From Bdellovibrionales bacterium RIFOXYC1_FULL_37_79 (lineage in GTDB: Bacteria; Bdellovibrionota; Bacteriovoracia; Bacteriovoracales; Bacteriovoracaceae), in the NCBI GenBank assembly GCA_001770015.1, contig MEQB01000046.1:1-32576 (forward strand): a stretch of DNA of 32,576 nucleotides. Reading direction: 5' to 3'. The position numbers and the translations under genes are program-made. Below the pieces are notes generated by a model. That model saw only the letters and a list, made by a program, of their open reading frames with translations. It searched no databases and had not been told where the DNA came from. The first letter of the stretch is position 1. Each line of letters starts with the position of its first letter. This document shows positions 8,185 to 14,812 of this stretch, piece after piece.

Positions 8185-9760
8185 GAACTTCCTCTGATTG
8201 TGGGTGAAAATATTGCAGAAGAGATCTCATGGCTTTTCTCATGGAAAGAACATTCTTTTCATCTATTAAAAAATTTTCAACGTCAAATTTTGGACTAAGA
8301 TTATTTAATACGAGCTTGAAATGGGTGTAGCAAGGATCGAATGTTGGGATATTTTTCTTAACGGCAACTCTACCTTTGGGAATGGTGGTAGTAATTTTTC
8401 TGGCTACCTTTTTTGAGCCCGTGCAATATAATATTGTTTTCTCTACTTCTTCGTCAAAAAAAAGGCTGAAGGCGATAAGGTTAGGCTCACCTGCCGGAAA
8501 CGATGATACCTTTATCCCCGTTGAAAAGCGTAGAAGTTTTCCTGCAAAAGACTCGCTTGTCCTTATTTTTTCGATTGCTTCGGATTTTGCCTTAATCTTG
8601 TGTAATACTTTATTTGTCTTGATAGCTTGCTGTTGTAGAACCTTGGTCAGCACGTCACTTTCCAACTTGATTAAAAGATTTGTTTTAATATTCAACATAT
8701 CGGTGTACCCGACCAGGCTAAAACGTTTATCGTATGCAAAATCAGCCGGGGCAAGATATTCGCGGCTAATCGTACCAAATTGGACTATTAGGTCATAGGC
8801 GTATGATTCCGTGAGAGTTAATTCCAATACAGAAGAAATGCCGCCAGCGTGTAATGCTTCTGTAACCAATTCAGTGCAGGTAAATTCATTTTTATCATTA
8901 TTATCAACATTAGTGGTGAAATCGAATTTATATTTTTGTTGTTTAGATATTAAATTTTCAAAATAGTTACGAATTTGGTTTTGCCAATTAGGTTGTAAGA
9001 AACGTTGTTCTTCTGCTGTTAGACGATAGATTTCAAGATAGGTACTGATCTTATCATGGAGATAATGGGAAAGAGGGGTTGCCCTTATTCCACCTGCATG
9101 CATATCAAATACGGTCGGGATAGAACGACCTTTATCATGCATCATAACGAAAATGGCTGAGTGATTACCCGTTTGTTTAGTGTCACGAGTCGTGGATAGC
9201 AGTTCGTAGCCGTATGTGTTGGTATCTCCAACGATGATATCACCCGTTTTAAATTTAATTCCATGAAAATAAGCCTCTTCGCCTTGAACAGGATAATTGC
9301 TGGCTAACTTATAATCCTTCCAGTTATTAAAAAGCGACCAACGTGTGTCTTCTAATGTTTTTACATCCAAAAATTTCTCTGGTGCATGCTTGGAAGATCT
9401 AATCTTAATTTTTTTAGCCTGATTATCTTTCAAGATAAAAGGAAAGGAATCAAAGAGGTCTTGTAATTTTTTGTTGTCGTGGGGTAATTTATCAATGTTT
9501 TGAATAAGTTTTTGTGAGAACCAATAATTAAAAACTTCCATTTTGTATTTAAGCAGCACCAAATCATATTGATTAAAGCGCCCCCTGGGAAGTTGAATGT
9601 ATGAGTCTTGAATATTTTTATAGTCGGCCAAGGATTGTTCAATTTGTGTTTCGTTAAAATCAAATTGTTCAATATCATTCATAATATCTTGAATGGTACA
9701 AAATCCAGCCATGGGTACTAACATAACACAAAGATATATTATAAAAGATTTGATAGTCAT
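8177..9760 (-). CDS. Exported permuted papain-fold (C92/YiiX-like) protein
   Basis: Residues 1-21 form a signal peptide (hydrophobic stretch ending VPMAGFC). The core has TGDIIVGDT (172-180), the His motif GNHSAIFV with His200, and the Cys motif EFTCTELVTEA with Cys295. This order (His before Cys) matches the circularly permuted NlpC/P60-like families such as YiiX/Pfam Peptidase_C92. Relatives of that fold include peptidases, amidases and LRAT-type acyltransferases. About 150 residues before and 230 after the core are not assignable. A ribosome site (AAAAGGACT on the complement) precedes the ATG. Coupling to the acyl-AMP ligase suggests it acts on the acyl product in the periplasm, which is an inference. 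Confidence 0.75.
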   Translation of the reverse strand: MTIKSFIIYLCVMLVPMAGFCTIQDIMNDIEQFDFNETQIEQSLADYKNIQDSYIQLPRGRFNQYDLVLLKYKMEVFNYWFSQKLIQNIDKLPHDNKKLQDLFDSFPFILKDNQAKKIKIRSSKHAPEKFLDVKTLEDTRWSLFNNWKDYKLASNYPVQGEEAYFHGIKFKTGDIIVGDTNTYGYELLSTTRDTKQTGNHSAIFVMMHDKGRSIPTVFDMHAGGIRATPLSHYLHDKISTYLEIYRLTAEEQRFLQPNWQNQIRNYFENLISKQQKYKFDFTTNVDNNDKNEFTCTELVTEALHAGGISSVLELTLTESYAYDLIVQFGTISREYLAPADFAYDKRFSLVGYTDMLNIKTNLLIKLESDVLTKVLQQQAIKTNKVLHKIKAKSEAIEKIRTSESFAGKLLRFSTGIKVSSFPAGEPNLIAFSLFFDEEVEKTILYCTGSKKVARKITTTIPKGRVAVKKNIPTFDPCYTHFKLVLNNLSPKFDVENFLIDEKNVLSMRKAMRSLLQYFHPQSEEVRE

Positions 9761-9996
9761 AATTGAAGTCCTTTTTAAATCTTAGGCTTTACCTCCCTGG
9801 CGACAGCATAGTTTATAAGGGCCCGAATATAGCATAATGTAATGCTCGTGCAACCCGTACTGTAATAAATATAGCTTTCTCAATACCCACTTCCACCTGC
9901 TCTCAATACGTGTGTGTTAACCGATTCAAAATAAAAAATGCTATTGTTGACTGAAATTATCTGAACCAGGACCGTGTAATTACGGGTAAAACGTAA

Positions 9997-10080
9997 TCTT
10001 ATTTTACCTGTGTATGCAAAAATCAAATGATTGATGCCAATCCCTGGTTTCCATACTGCCCAACTGACGAAAAACCTTAG
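9997..10080 (+). pseudogene. Cys-rich C-terminal module, copy 2 (truncated)
   Basis: After an in-frame TAA at 9994-9996 the frame encodes SYFTCVCK, the shared ANPWFPYC, and a PTDEKP end with TAG at 10078-10080. Only the second half of the module is intact. Upstream NQD (9964-9972) may be the relic of the QDY start, but the SACN part is gone. It ends 12 bp before the convergent LysR stop. The rest of the gene gap 9761-10092 shows only AT-rich sequence with the promoter side of the C92-like gene. Confidence 0.6.
10012..10061 (+). repeat. Direct repeat, right copy (50 bp)
   Basis: This is the partner of 292-341, in the same orientation, with 49 of 50 bases identical. The distance between the copies is 9720 bp, and everything between them is the fatty-acid cluster plus its flanks. 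Sequence similarity falls off sharply on both sides of the repeat. Confidence 0.85.
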
Positions 10081-10092
10081 CATTAATCTTAT

Positions 10093-10902
10093 TCACATCA
10101 CTTCCAACAGTAATGAGATTTCTATTGGTAACTTGTGATAATTTAAGGTTGTGAAATAGATATCTGTACCTGATAATGACCAAGAAGTGGTATAAAATTT
10201 ATAACCACTAGACAAGCAATGCTTTGGAACAATTGCAATACCTGCACCACATTCAACTAGTTTCATAATAGCGGAAAAAGAATTAACTTGAATGTATTTT
10301 TGATGACTATGTTTTCGTTGGCATAAATAATCCGTAGAAGCATAAAAAATCCATGTTTGATTTTGAATCATTTTTAATTTTTCTCTTTCAGTTCCAGGTA
10401 GTGTTATTTTATGAGCAGATATGAGTACTTTCTCTTCCTTGAGAATTTTTCTAGAAGTCAAATAACCATTTTCAATTTTATTATTGGAAATGACACCATC
10501 CAACCTTCCTTCTTCAAGCATTTTGACCATATCTCCGGTTCTGGCAATCATGATATTAAAATTATATTTCTTTTCATTTAATAAATTTTGAATTCTATCT
10601 ATCAACCAGTTATTCACTATTCCTTCAATGGCACCAAGATTAATAAGAGATTTTTTTTTCTTTCCAAATTCAATTTCTAATTCTTTTTCAAACCTATTCC
10701 ACAAAGTAAAATATGCTACACCTTTTGGAGTAAGCACGACTTTTTGTGGTGACCTGATCAGCAATTGGATATTTAAATCCTCTTCCAGAAGTCTGATTTG
10801 TCTTGAAACTGCCGCTTGGGTTAAACCCATTACTTTACCTGCATTTGTAAAACTCAAACATCTCGCAACTTCAATAAACGATCTAACATATTGATAATTC
10901 AT
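10093..10902 (-). CDS. LysR-family transcriptional regulator
   Basis: Residues 1-60 form the LysR winged helix-turn-helix (RSFIEVARCLSFTNAGKVMG, then LTQAAVSRQIRLLEEDL). A periplasmic-binding-protein-like effector domain follows (for example GDMVKMLEEGRLDGVIS, ECGAGIAIVPKHCL). At 269 residues it is shorter than the usual 290-310 and stops at LLLEVM, where family members normally have one more helix. Its stop lies 12 bp from module copy 2, so the 3' end may have been trimmed at that junction. It is divergent from the secreted-protein gene at 11008, its most likely target. Confidence 0.88.
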   Translation of the reverse strand: MNYQYVRSFIEVARCLSFTNAGKVMGLTQAAVSRQIRLLEEDLNIQLLIRSPQKVVLTPKGVAYFTLWNRFEKELEIEFGKKKKSLINLGAIEGIVNNWLIDRIQNLLNEKKYNFNIMIARTGDMVKMLEEGRLDGVISNNKIENGYLTSRKILKEEKVLISAHKITLPGTEREKLKMIQNQTWIFYASTDYLCQRKHSHQKYIQVNSFSAIMKLVECGAGIAIVPKHCLSSGYKFYTTSWSLSGTDIYFTTLNYHKLPIEISLLLEVM

Positions 10903-11007
10903 AATTCATAATAAATATATTTTATCTTAAACATAATATAAATTAATTTTACTTATCTTGTAAAGCATTTTATAACTCAACAACTTTAAAATTTAAGGAG
11001 GGAAATT
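10903..11007. promoter_or_regulatory. Divergent LysR/secreted-protein control region
   Basis: The very AT-rich region contains the dyad TTAT-N7-ATAA (10922-10936), which fits the T-N11-A layout of LysR boxes. A strong AAGGAGGG ribosome site lies just before the ATG at 11008. LysR binding is inferred from position and symmetry only. Confidence 0.4.
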
Positions 11008-11892
11008 ATGAAAAAAATAATCTTATTAACACTTAGCTTGCTGATAACTATGTCTGCATGGGCAAACTTAAATCTTGCTGATGCAAGCAATGAACAAAGC
11101 AAAAAGGCAATGAACTTAAATTTCGCTTATGATTGGGATCCTCGCGTCGATCTTATTTTTGGTGAACATAATTATGATCCAAATAAAATAAAATATTATC
11201 AAAATACAATATCAGATTTTGTGATTTGGGATGAGGCTGAAATAGCTTTAGAAACTGCTTATCACGCAACAATGATTGCTTCATATAATATATTAAACAA
11301 AGAAATCGACACTATAATTTATTTATTCCAAAAACAAAGCACTAATGATCCATCTTGGACATTATTGGCCTCCAACGACAACTATGCGAATAGTTTTTTC
11401 TCCCACCTAACAATGAAATTAGAAGCAGGTCAATATCGAGTCGTTATTAGTAGAAAAAATACTAATTTACAATTTCCCAAAGACTATATGCCAATGGTTG
11501 ATTTAAAAGGAAAATGCCAAGGTGTGGGATGTAAGCCACCACAAGAACCCGCTCGTACATGTAATTTAAATGATGATTGGGACTGCCTCATTGGTGATGC
11601 AGTAAATGATTCAAGATTAACAATGGAAGTTGGAATAAATAATCTACCTCAACATGTTTTAAACACCGTACATGAGTCTATTGAGGCCATTAATAAAAAA
11701 TCTTTTCCAGATACTGATTATTCTGCCCATTTTTCCGCCATTTATGCAATTTTTCAAGATACCAATAAAACAGATGTAGTGGCCTATGCCGTTGTTGGTT
11801 ACGGTTATGGAGAACCAGACTACAATGAAGAAATAATATATGGCATTGATCTAGAAGGAAATCTAGTTTACGAAAATACGATAAATTGGTAA
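11008..11892 (+). CDS. Secreted protein with PPC-like domain, function unknown
   Basis: A clear signal peptide (residues 1-20, MKKIILLTLSLLITMSAWA, then NL) directs export. Residues about 98-152 (TIIYLFQKQ, SWTLLASNDNYANSFFS, LEAGQYRVVIS) resemble a bacterial pre-peptidase C-terminal (PPC-like) beta-sandwich. Next comes a Cys-rich linker (GKCQGVGCKPPQEPARTCNLN...DC), then a C-terminal domain of about 100 residues I cannot place (LTMEVGINNLPQHV, YAVVGYGYGEPDYNEEII). The CNLN piece resembles SACNLN in module copy 3, so the two may share ancestry. A strong ribosome site suggests high expression. No catalytic motif is visible. Confidence 0.7.
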   Translation: MKKIILLTLSLLITMSAWANLNLADASNEQSKKAMNLNFAYDWDPRVDLIFGEHNYDPNKIKYYQNTISDFVIWDEAEIALETAYHATMIASYNILNKEIDTIIYLFQKQSTNDPSWTLLASNDNYANSFFSHLTMKLEAGQYRVVISRKNTNLQFPKDYMPMVDLKGKCQGVGCKPPQEPARTCNLNDDWDCLIGDAVNDSRLTMEVGINNLPQHVLNTVHESIEAINKKSFPDTDYSAHFSAIYAIFQDTNKTDVVAYAVVGYGYGEPDYNEEIIYGIDLEGNLVYENTINW

Positions 11893-11978
11893 TCATCCAC
11901 TGGAAGGAAACTTCATTACCCCTATCCAGTTTACATAATTAAGCACCTAACTCATCGAAATGATTTCTTTTAAAAAAC

Positions 11979-12019
11979 ATTATAACTATTCTGTACCACT
12001 AGTACAGAATAGTTATAAT
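11979..12019. terminator. 41-bp palindrome, likely bidirectional terminator
   Basis: The arms are perfect: 18 bp (11979-11996 and 12002-12019) around a 5-base loop. On the complement strand a T6 run (11972-11977) follows within 2 bases. On the plus strand a T7 run follows after about 10 bases. It lies between the 3' end of the secreted-protein gene and the leftward pepN pseudogene, as expected for a shared terminator. Confidence 0.75.
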
Positions 12020-12045
12020 TAAAAAGTATTTTTTTAATTTCTTTA

Positions 12046-12597
12046 TGAAAATGAATATAATTTCTGCCAAACGTTCGGTGGATGGCCCGGATCATGTTGG
12101 GCACGGTTTTATTATAATCCTTCGAAGCAATGATTTTATGGAGTCTTTCCAAAGTATCAGGATGCAAAGAGGAGGCCTGCGCTCCCAACCATTTCATCAA
12201 GACTAAACTATCCTTGTGCCAACGATTATAAAATTTAGCTATCGCATCTGCTGCGATAAGGCATATGAAAAGGTACCTCCTCTCCCTCAAAGAGTTGTCT
12301 GATAAACACCTGGTACTCTCCACTCTCTTTTTGATAACTGGATTTTATTTCCAGTCGAGGTGTTCCTGCACGGTGATACCAGCTCTGTTCAAATTGTGAA
12401 AAATCATAATTATTATTGGCAGCACTCATCGCATGAATAAAATCGTTGGTAGTCACCGCCTGGCCATCAAAAAGTTCGAAATACTTATCCATACTTCTTC
12501 TAAAGCCCTCTTTGCCTAAAAGCGTATGAATCATTCTGATGACTTCCGCTCCTTTATCGTACACGGTAGGGGTATAAAAATTATTGATTTCAATATA
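12046..12597 (-). pseudogene. Aminopeptidase N (PepN) pseudogene, mosaic fragment
   Basis: Two blocks match the intact PepN encoded at 14813-17398 on the same strand. The first (12597 down to about 12263) runs from YIEINNFYTPTVYDKG to HMPY. The second (about 12235 down to 12046) runs from AIAKFYNRW to NYIHFH. Between them only a scrap like AADA remains, so several hundred codons are deleted and the frame shifts at the joint. Residues are about 75-80 percent alike by eye, so this is an old duplicate or a copy from a relative, not a recent one. It lacks the GAMEN and HEXXH catalytic motifs and cannot be active. No start codon context survives. Confidence 0.85.
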
Positions 12598-12603
12598 GTA
12601 TAT

Positions 12604-12762
12604 ACTCATTACCATCCCCCCCAGGAAGGACTCCAAGCACCTCAGGATTACGCATCTGCTTGTAATTTGAATGGTGAAACTTACTTGGATAGAAATGTAT
12701 GCAAATGCAAAAGTAATCATACTCAGGCAAACCCCTGGTTTCCCTACTGCACTGATGAGTAA
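12604..12762 (+). pseudogene. Cys-rich C-terminal module, copy 3
   Basis: The plus-strand frame encodes PPQEGLQAPQDYASACNLN, then NVCKCK and ANPWFPYCTDE, ending at TAA 12760-12762. It preserves the full module, including QDYxSACN and the four Cys. Its DNA is clearly diverged from copies 1 and 2, so amino-acid conservation exceeds base conservation. The left edge abuts the broken edge of the pepN pseudogene (12597). An ATG at 12526 in the same frame lies inside the pepN remnant and gives an artificial start. It is probably the surviving 3' end of a secreted-protein gene. The rest of 11893-12837 holds the palindrome, the pepN remnant and featureless AT-rich DNA. Confidence 0.6.
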
Positions 12763-12837
12763 TGGTGAACTTTTTCAGACTCAGTTATAAATAACTTGCA
12801 ATAGGGGATTTGAGCTATAGCTCTGACCAGTTACGAG

Positions 12838-13365
12838 TTACTGAAGATAAAAATCTTTTTCTTGCAGACCATAGCCTTGCTGTTTTTTAAATTCTGTTTC
12901 TGAATAGTTTTTGGAAAAACCATCAAGTTTAATTGATATCTCTGATAATAATTTTTCCAGAGAGATTCCTTGATGTGTTAGATCAAAAACTGTAAGTGCC
13001 TTGATAGCCGCTTTGTCTCCTGTGCAAAATTTAAAATTCTCATAGGCACCACTACACAATAATGCAATTGCCTCAAGTTCCCCAGGATCAATTGAATTAA
13101 AGTAGTCATCAGTTACTTTGTCTTTTAACAATTTAATATCGTCTGCGGTTGCCTCTAAAATTCTGACTCTCTTGCTAGTAATGTCATTACCAAGGTTGAT
13201 GTCATGTTTTTGGTTGTCACCTCTACTTATGAAATAAACTGCTTCATCACTGGCCACAATTGATGGGATATGAACGGCATAAAGTGAAACAACTCTATCC
13301 CATATTTTATTTCTATGCATGTCAATGATGACATTGGCATCAAGAATTACTAATTTCGATTTCAC
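12838..13365 (-). CDS. PIN-like domain protein, probable toxin
   Basis: The protein opens with LVILDANVIIDMH (first acidic residue of a PIN active site), then DPGELEAIAL (about residues 101-110) and CTGDKAAIKAL, giving the spaced acidic residues of PIN-type ribonucleases. I chose the GTG at 13365 (VKSKLVILDAN, 175 residues). It places the PIN strand at the N-terminus as usual; the upstream TTG at 13419 would add 18 unlike residues. The gene overlaps the end of the XRE-ImmA gene by 26 bp, so both are one operon. Pairs of PIN-like (DUF4411-type) proteins with XRE/ImmA regulators are known as toxin-antitoxin-like modules. RNA cleavage is inferred. Confidence 0.75.
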   Translation of the reverse strand: MKSKLVILDANVIIDMHRNKIWDRVVSLYAVHIPSIVASDEAVYFISRGDNQKHDINLGNDITSKRVRILEATADDIKLLKDKVTDDYFNSIDPGELEAIALLCSGAYENFKFCTGDKAAIKALTVFDLTHQGISLEKLLSEISIKLDGFSKNYSETEFKKQQGYGLQEKDFYLQ

Positions 13366-14485
13366 AGCTCTCAATATCCTCGACAAGACCACGTTCTTCA
13401 AGCACTGAACCAAGATCAATTAAAGGGACTCCTAACATTTTTGCAAATTTTGCTCTGGAAATTTTTCCCGTGGCATATGCTTGATATGACAGCCGCAAAA
13501 ATCGGTCGCTAAGAAGTAACCCTCTCTTTCTGGATTGATTAGCCAGGGTATTTAATCTAATAAACTCTGGATCTACATTTATTTCCTTTGCTTTACTCCA
13601 CGAAATAATCTGTAGATTGGCCATCCTATAGATCAAAGCAAGAGCAGATACTTCAAACTGTCGAGATAAGGAAATAATTTCTACATAATTGATACTGGTT
13701 GTCCCTGCCAATAATTTGGCAATCTCGTCTCTTACATTTTCCTCAGGGAGTAATAAGCCTGCTGCAAAACTTTCTGCCAGACGTTCATTTTTTTCATGCA
13801 ACAAGGAATTTTCATGCAGTATTTGAAATAAGCACTCATTCCAAGTGATTAGATGAAATAACTCATGAGCAATACTAAAATGTTGTCTCCATGGAACTTC
13901 ATTACAATTTAATAAAATACATGGGCCGAGTGAAGACGAAATACTGGTTGCCGCTGAACCACCATCATCCAAGTCTTCAATAATAAATTTTACTCCATAA
14001 ATATCTTCAAGAATCTGAGCTAAGGATTTTGCAGGAAATTTACCGAGCCCAAGCTGATCTCTCACCGATGCTGCCATTCTATAAACGTCGGCATCATTAG
14101 CACTATTCACATTTAAATCTTCATGAGGAAGCTTCCTCTCTTTTTTTTCAACTTTAAGTAACCTCTCCACCAGCGAATAATCCTCAGATTTTTTTAAAAA
14201 TTCTGCTTGGATTTCTTCATGGCGTTTTGGTTTTCTTCTCCAAAATACAAATGGAAGAGAAGCTTCACAAGATGAAAGATCTCCCATTAATTTGTTCATA
14301 TCAATTTTTAAGACAGAGGCGATTTTGGAAAGCTCCCACGCCTTAATATCTCTTTCTCCTCTTTCAATAGAAGAAATTTTGACATGCTCTTTCCACCCAA
14401 TTTTTTGAGCAAGATCTTCCTGGGAAAGATTCAATCTCGTGCGTTCTTCCTTGATACGCTTGCCTATAGTTTCTTTTACCGTCAT
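13340..14485 (-). CDS. XRE helix-turn-helix/ImmA-IrrE metallopeptidase regulator
   Basis: In the 381-residue numbering, about residues 10-65 form an XRE HTH (LNLSQEDLAQKIGWKEH, ISSIERGERD). A metallopeptidase domain follows with HELFH at 207-211 and the downstream ERLAESFAAGLLLP helix that supplies the third ligand. The start is the ATG at 14485, because GGAG stands 6 bases upstream. The ATG at 14497 has no ribosome site, and longer starts run into operator DNA. Such proteins repress their own operon and can be inactivated by self-cleavage or cleave a partner. It is the putative antitoxin/regulator of the PIN-like gene downstream. Two palindromes upstream are its likely operators. Confidence 0.85.
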   Translation of the reverse strand: MTVKETIGKRIKEERTRLNLSQEDLAQKIGWKEHVKISSIERGERDIKAWELSKIASVLKIDMNKLMGDLSSCEASLPFVFWRRKPKRHEEIQAEFLKKSEDYSLVERLLKVEKKERKLPHEDLNVNSANDADVYRMAASVRDQLGLGKFPAKSLAQILEDIYGVKFIIEDLDDGGSAATSISSSLGPCILLNCNEVPWRQHFSIAHELFHLITWNECLFQILHENSLLHEKNERLAESFAAGLLLPEENVRDEIAKLLAGTTSINYVEIISLSRQFEVSALALIYRMANLQIISWSKAKEINVDPEFIRLNTLANQSRKRGLLLSDRFLRLSYQAYATGKISRAKFAKMLGVPLIDLGSVLEERGLVEDIESCEIEISNS

Positions 14486-14498
14486 AGCAAGCTCCATA

Positions 14499-14533
14499 AT
14501 ATATATTTGTAAGAATTTCTTACAAATATATAT
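14499..14533. promoter_or_regulatory. Operator-like palindrome 1 of the XRE-ImmA operon
   Basis: The perfect inverted repeat has 17-bp arms around a single central base (14516). Its core reads TTGTAAGAA-T-TTCTTACAA. It begins 13 bp upstream of the chosen ATG at 14485, so a bound repressor would block RNA polymerase or initiation. Confidence 0.7.
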
Positions 14534-14552
14534 AAAATATATCACAATAATC

Positions 14553-14583
14553 ATAATATTGAAAGAATTACTTTCAATATTAT
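14553..14583. promoter_or_regulatory. Operator-like palindrome 2 of the XRE-ImmA operon
   Basis: The perfect 13-bp arms flank a 5-base centre; the core reads TTGAAAG-AATTA-CTTTCAA. This is nearly the same 19-bp site as palindrome 1 (shared TTGWAAGAATTWCTTWCAA). The centres are 52 bp apart, about five helical turns, so two dimers would sit on the same face of the DNA. Confidence 0.7.
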
Positions 14584-14772
14584 ACATAAGCATCTGATAT
14601 ATTTAAGTGTGTATTGGAAAATATTCTAAAAGCCCAACTATCTAAATTAACAGCATTTCTCGATTTCTCGATTTTTTTCCGACTATTTTACTAAAGTATT
14701 TTCCGCCAATAACCGATCATTTCAATAGGACATGTAACTAACCCCTACATATTCTCGAGTCAGTTCTCTACC

Positions 14773-14804
14773 AGGCCAGTTTCCCCAAAACTGGCCTTTT
14801 TTTT
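14773..14804 (+). terminator. Rightward intrinsic terminator with no assigned gene
   Basis: The 10-bp arms AGGCCAGTTT/AAACTGGCCT enclose a 5-base loop and are followed by eight T on the plus strand (14797-14804). The T-run direction means it ends rightward transcription. The only neighbours (pepN and the XRE-ImmA operon) are leftward. It may end a small RNA that starts within 14590-14770, or block transcription running into pepN from behind. I see no ORF in 14594-14770. Confidence 0.75.
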
Positions 14805-14812
14805 ACCCTGAA

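Noticed and set aside
9880-10083. Leftward 67-codon ORF between the C92-like and LysR genes
   Set aside because: It is antisense to module copy 2, whose plus-strand reading matches two other copies; the leftward translation has no such support.
11970-12720. Two leftward ORFs of 117 and 161 codons as separate genes
   Set aside because: Both are broken pieces of one PepN copy plus unrelated flanking codons; no catalytic motifs or start signals.
12526-12762. 78-codon rightward ORF as an intact small gene
   Set aside because: Its first 25 or so codons are antisense to the pepN remnant, so the start is artificial; only the Cys-rich end is meaningful.
14653-14676. Short repeated TCTCGATT units as a tandem repeat or site
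   Set aside because: Only two units in low-complexity AT-rich DNA; no sign of function.
14700-14776. Possible tRNA ending in CTCTACCA before the hairpin
   Set aside because: No matching acceptor arm, no GTTC-type T-loop and no anticodon arm can be formed.
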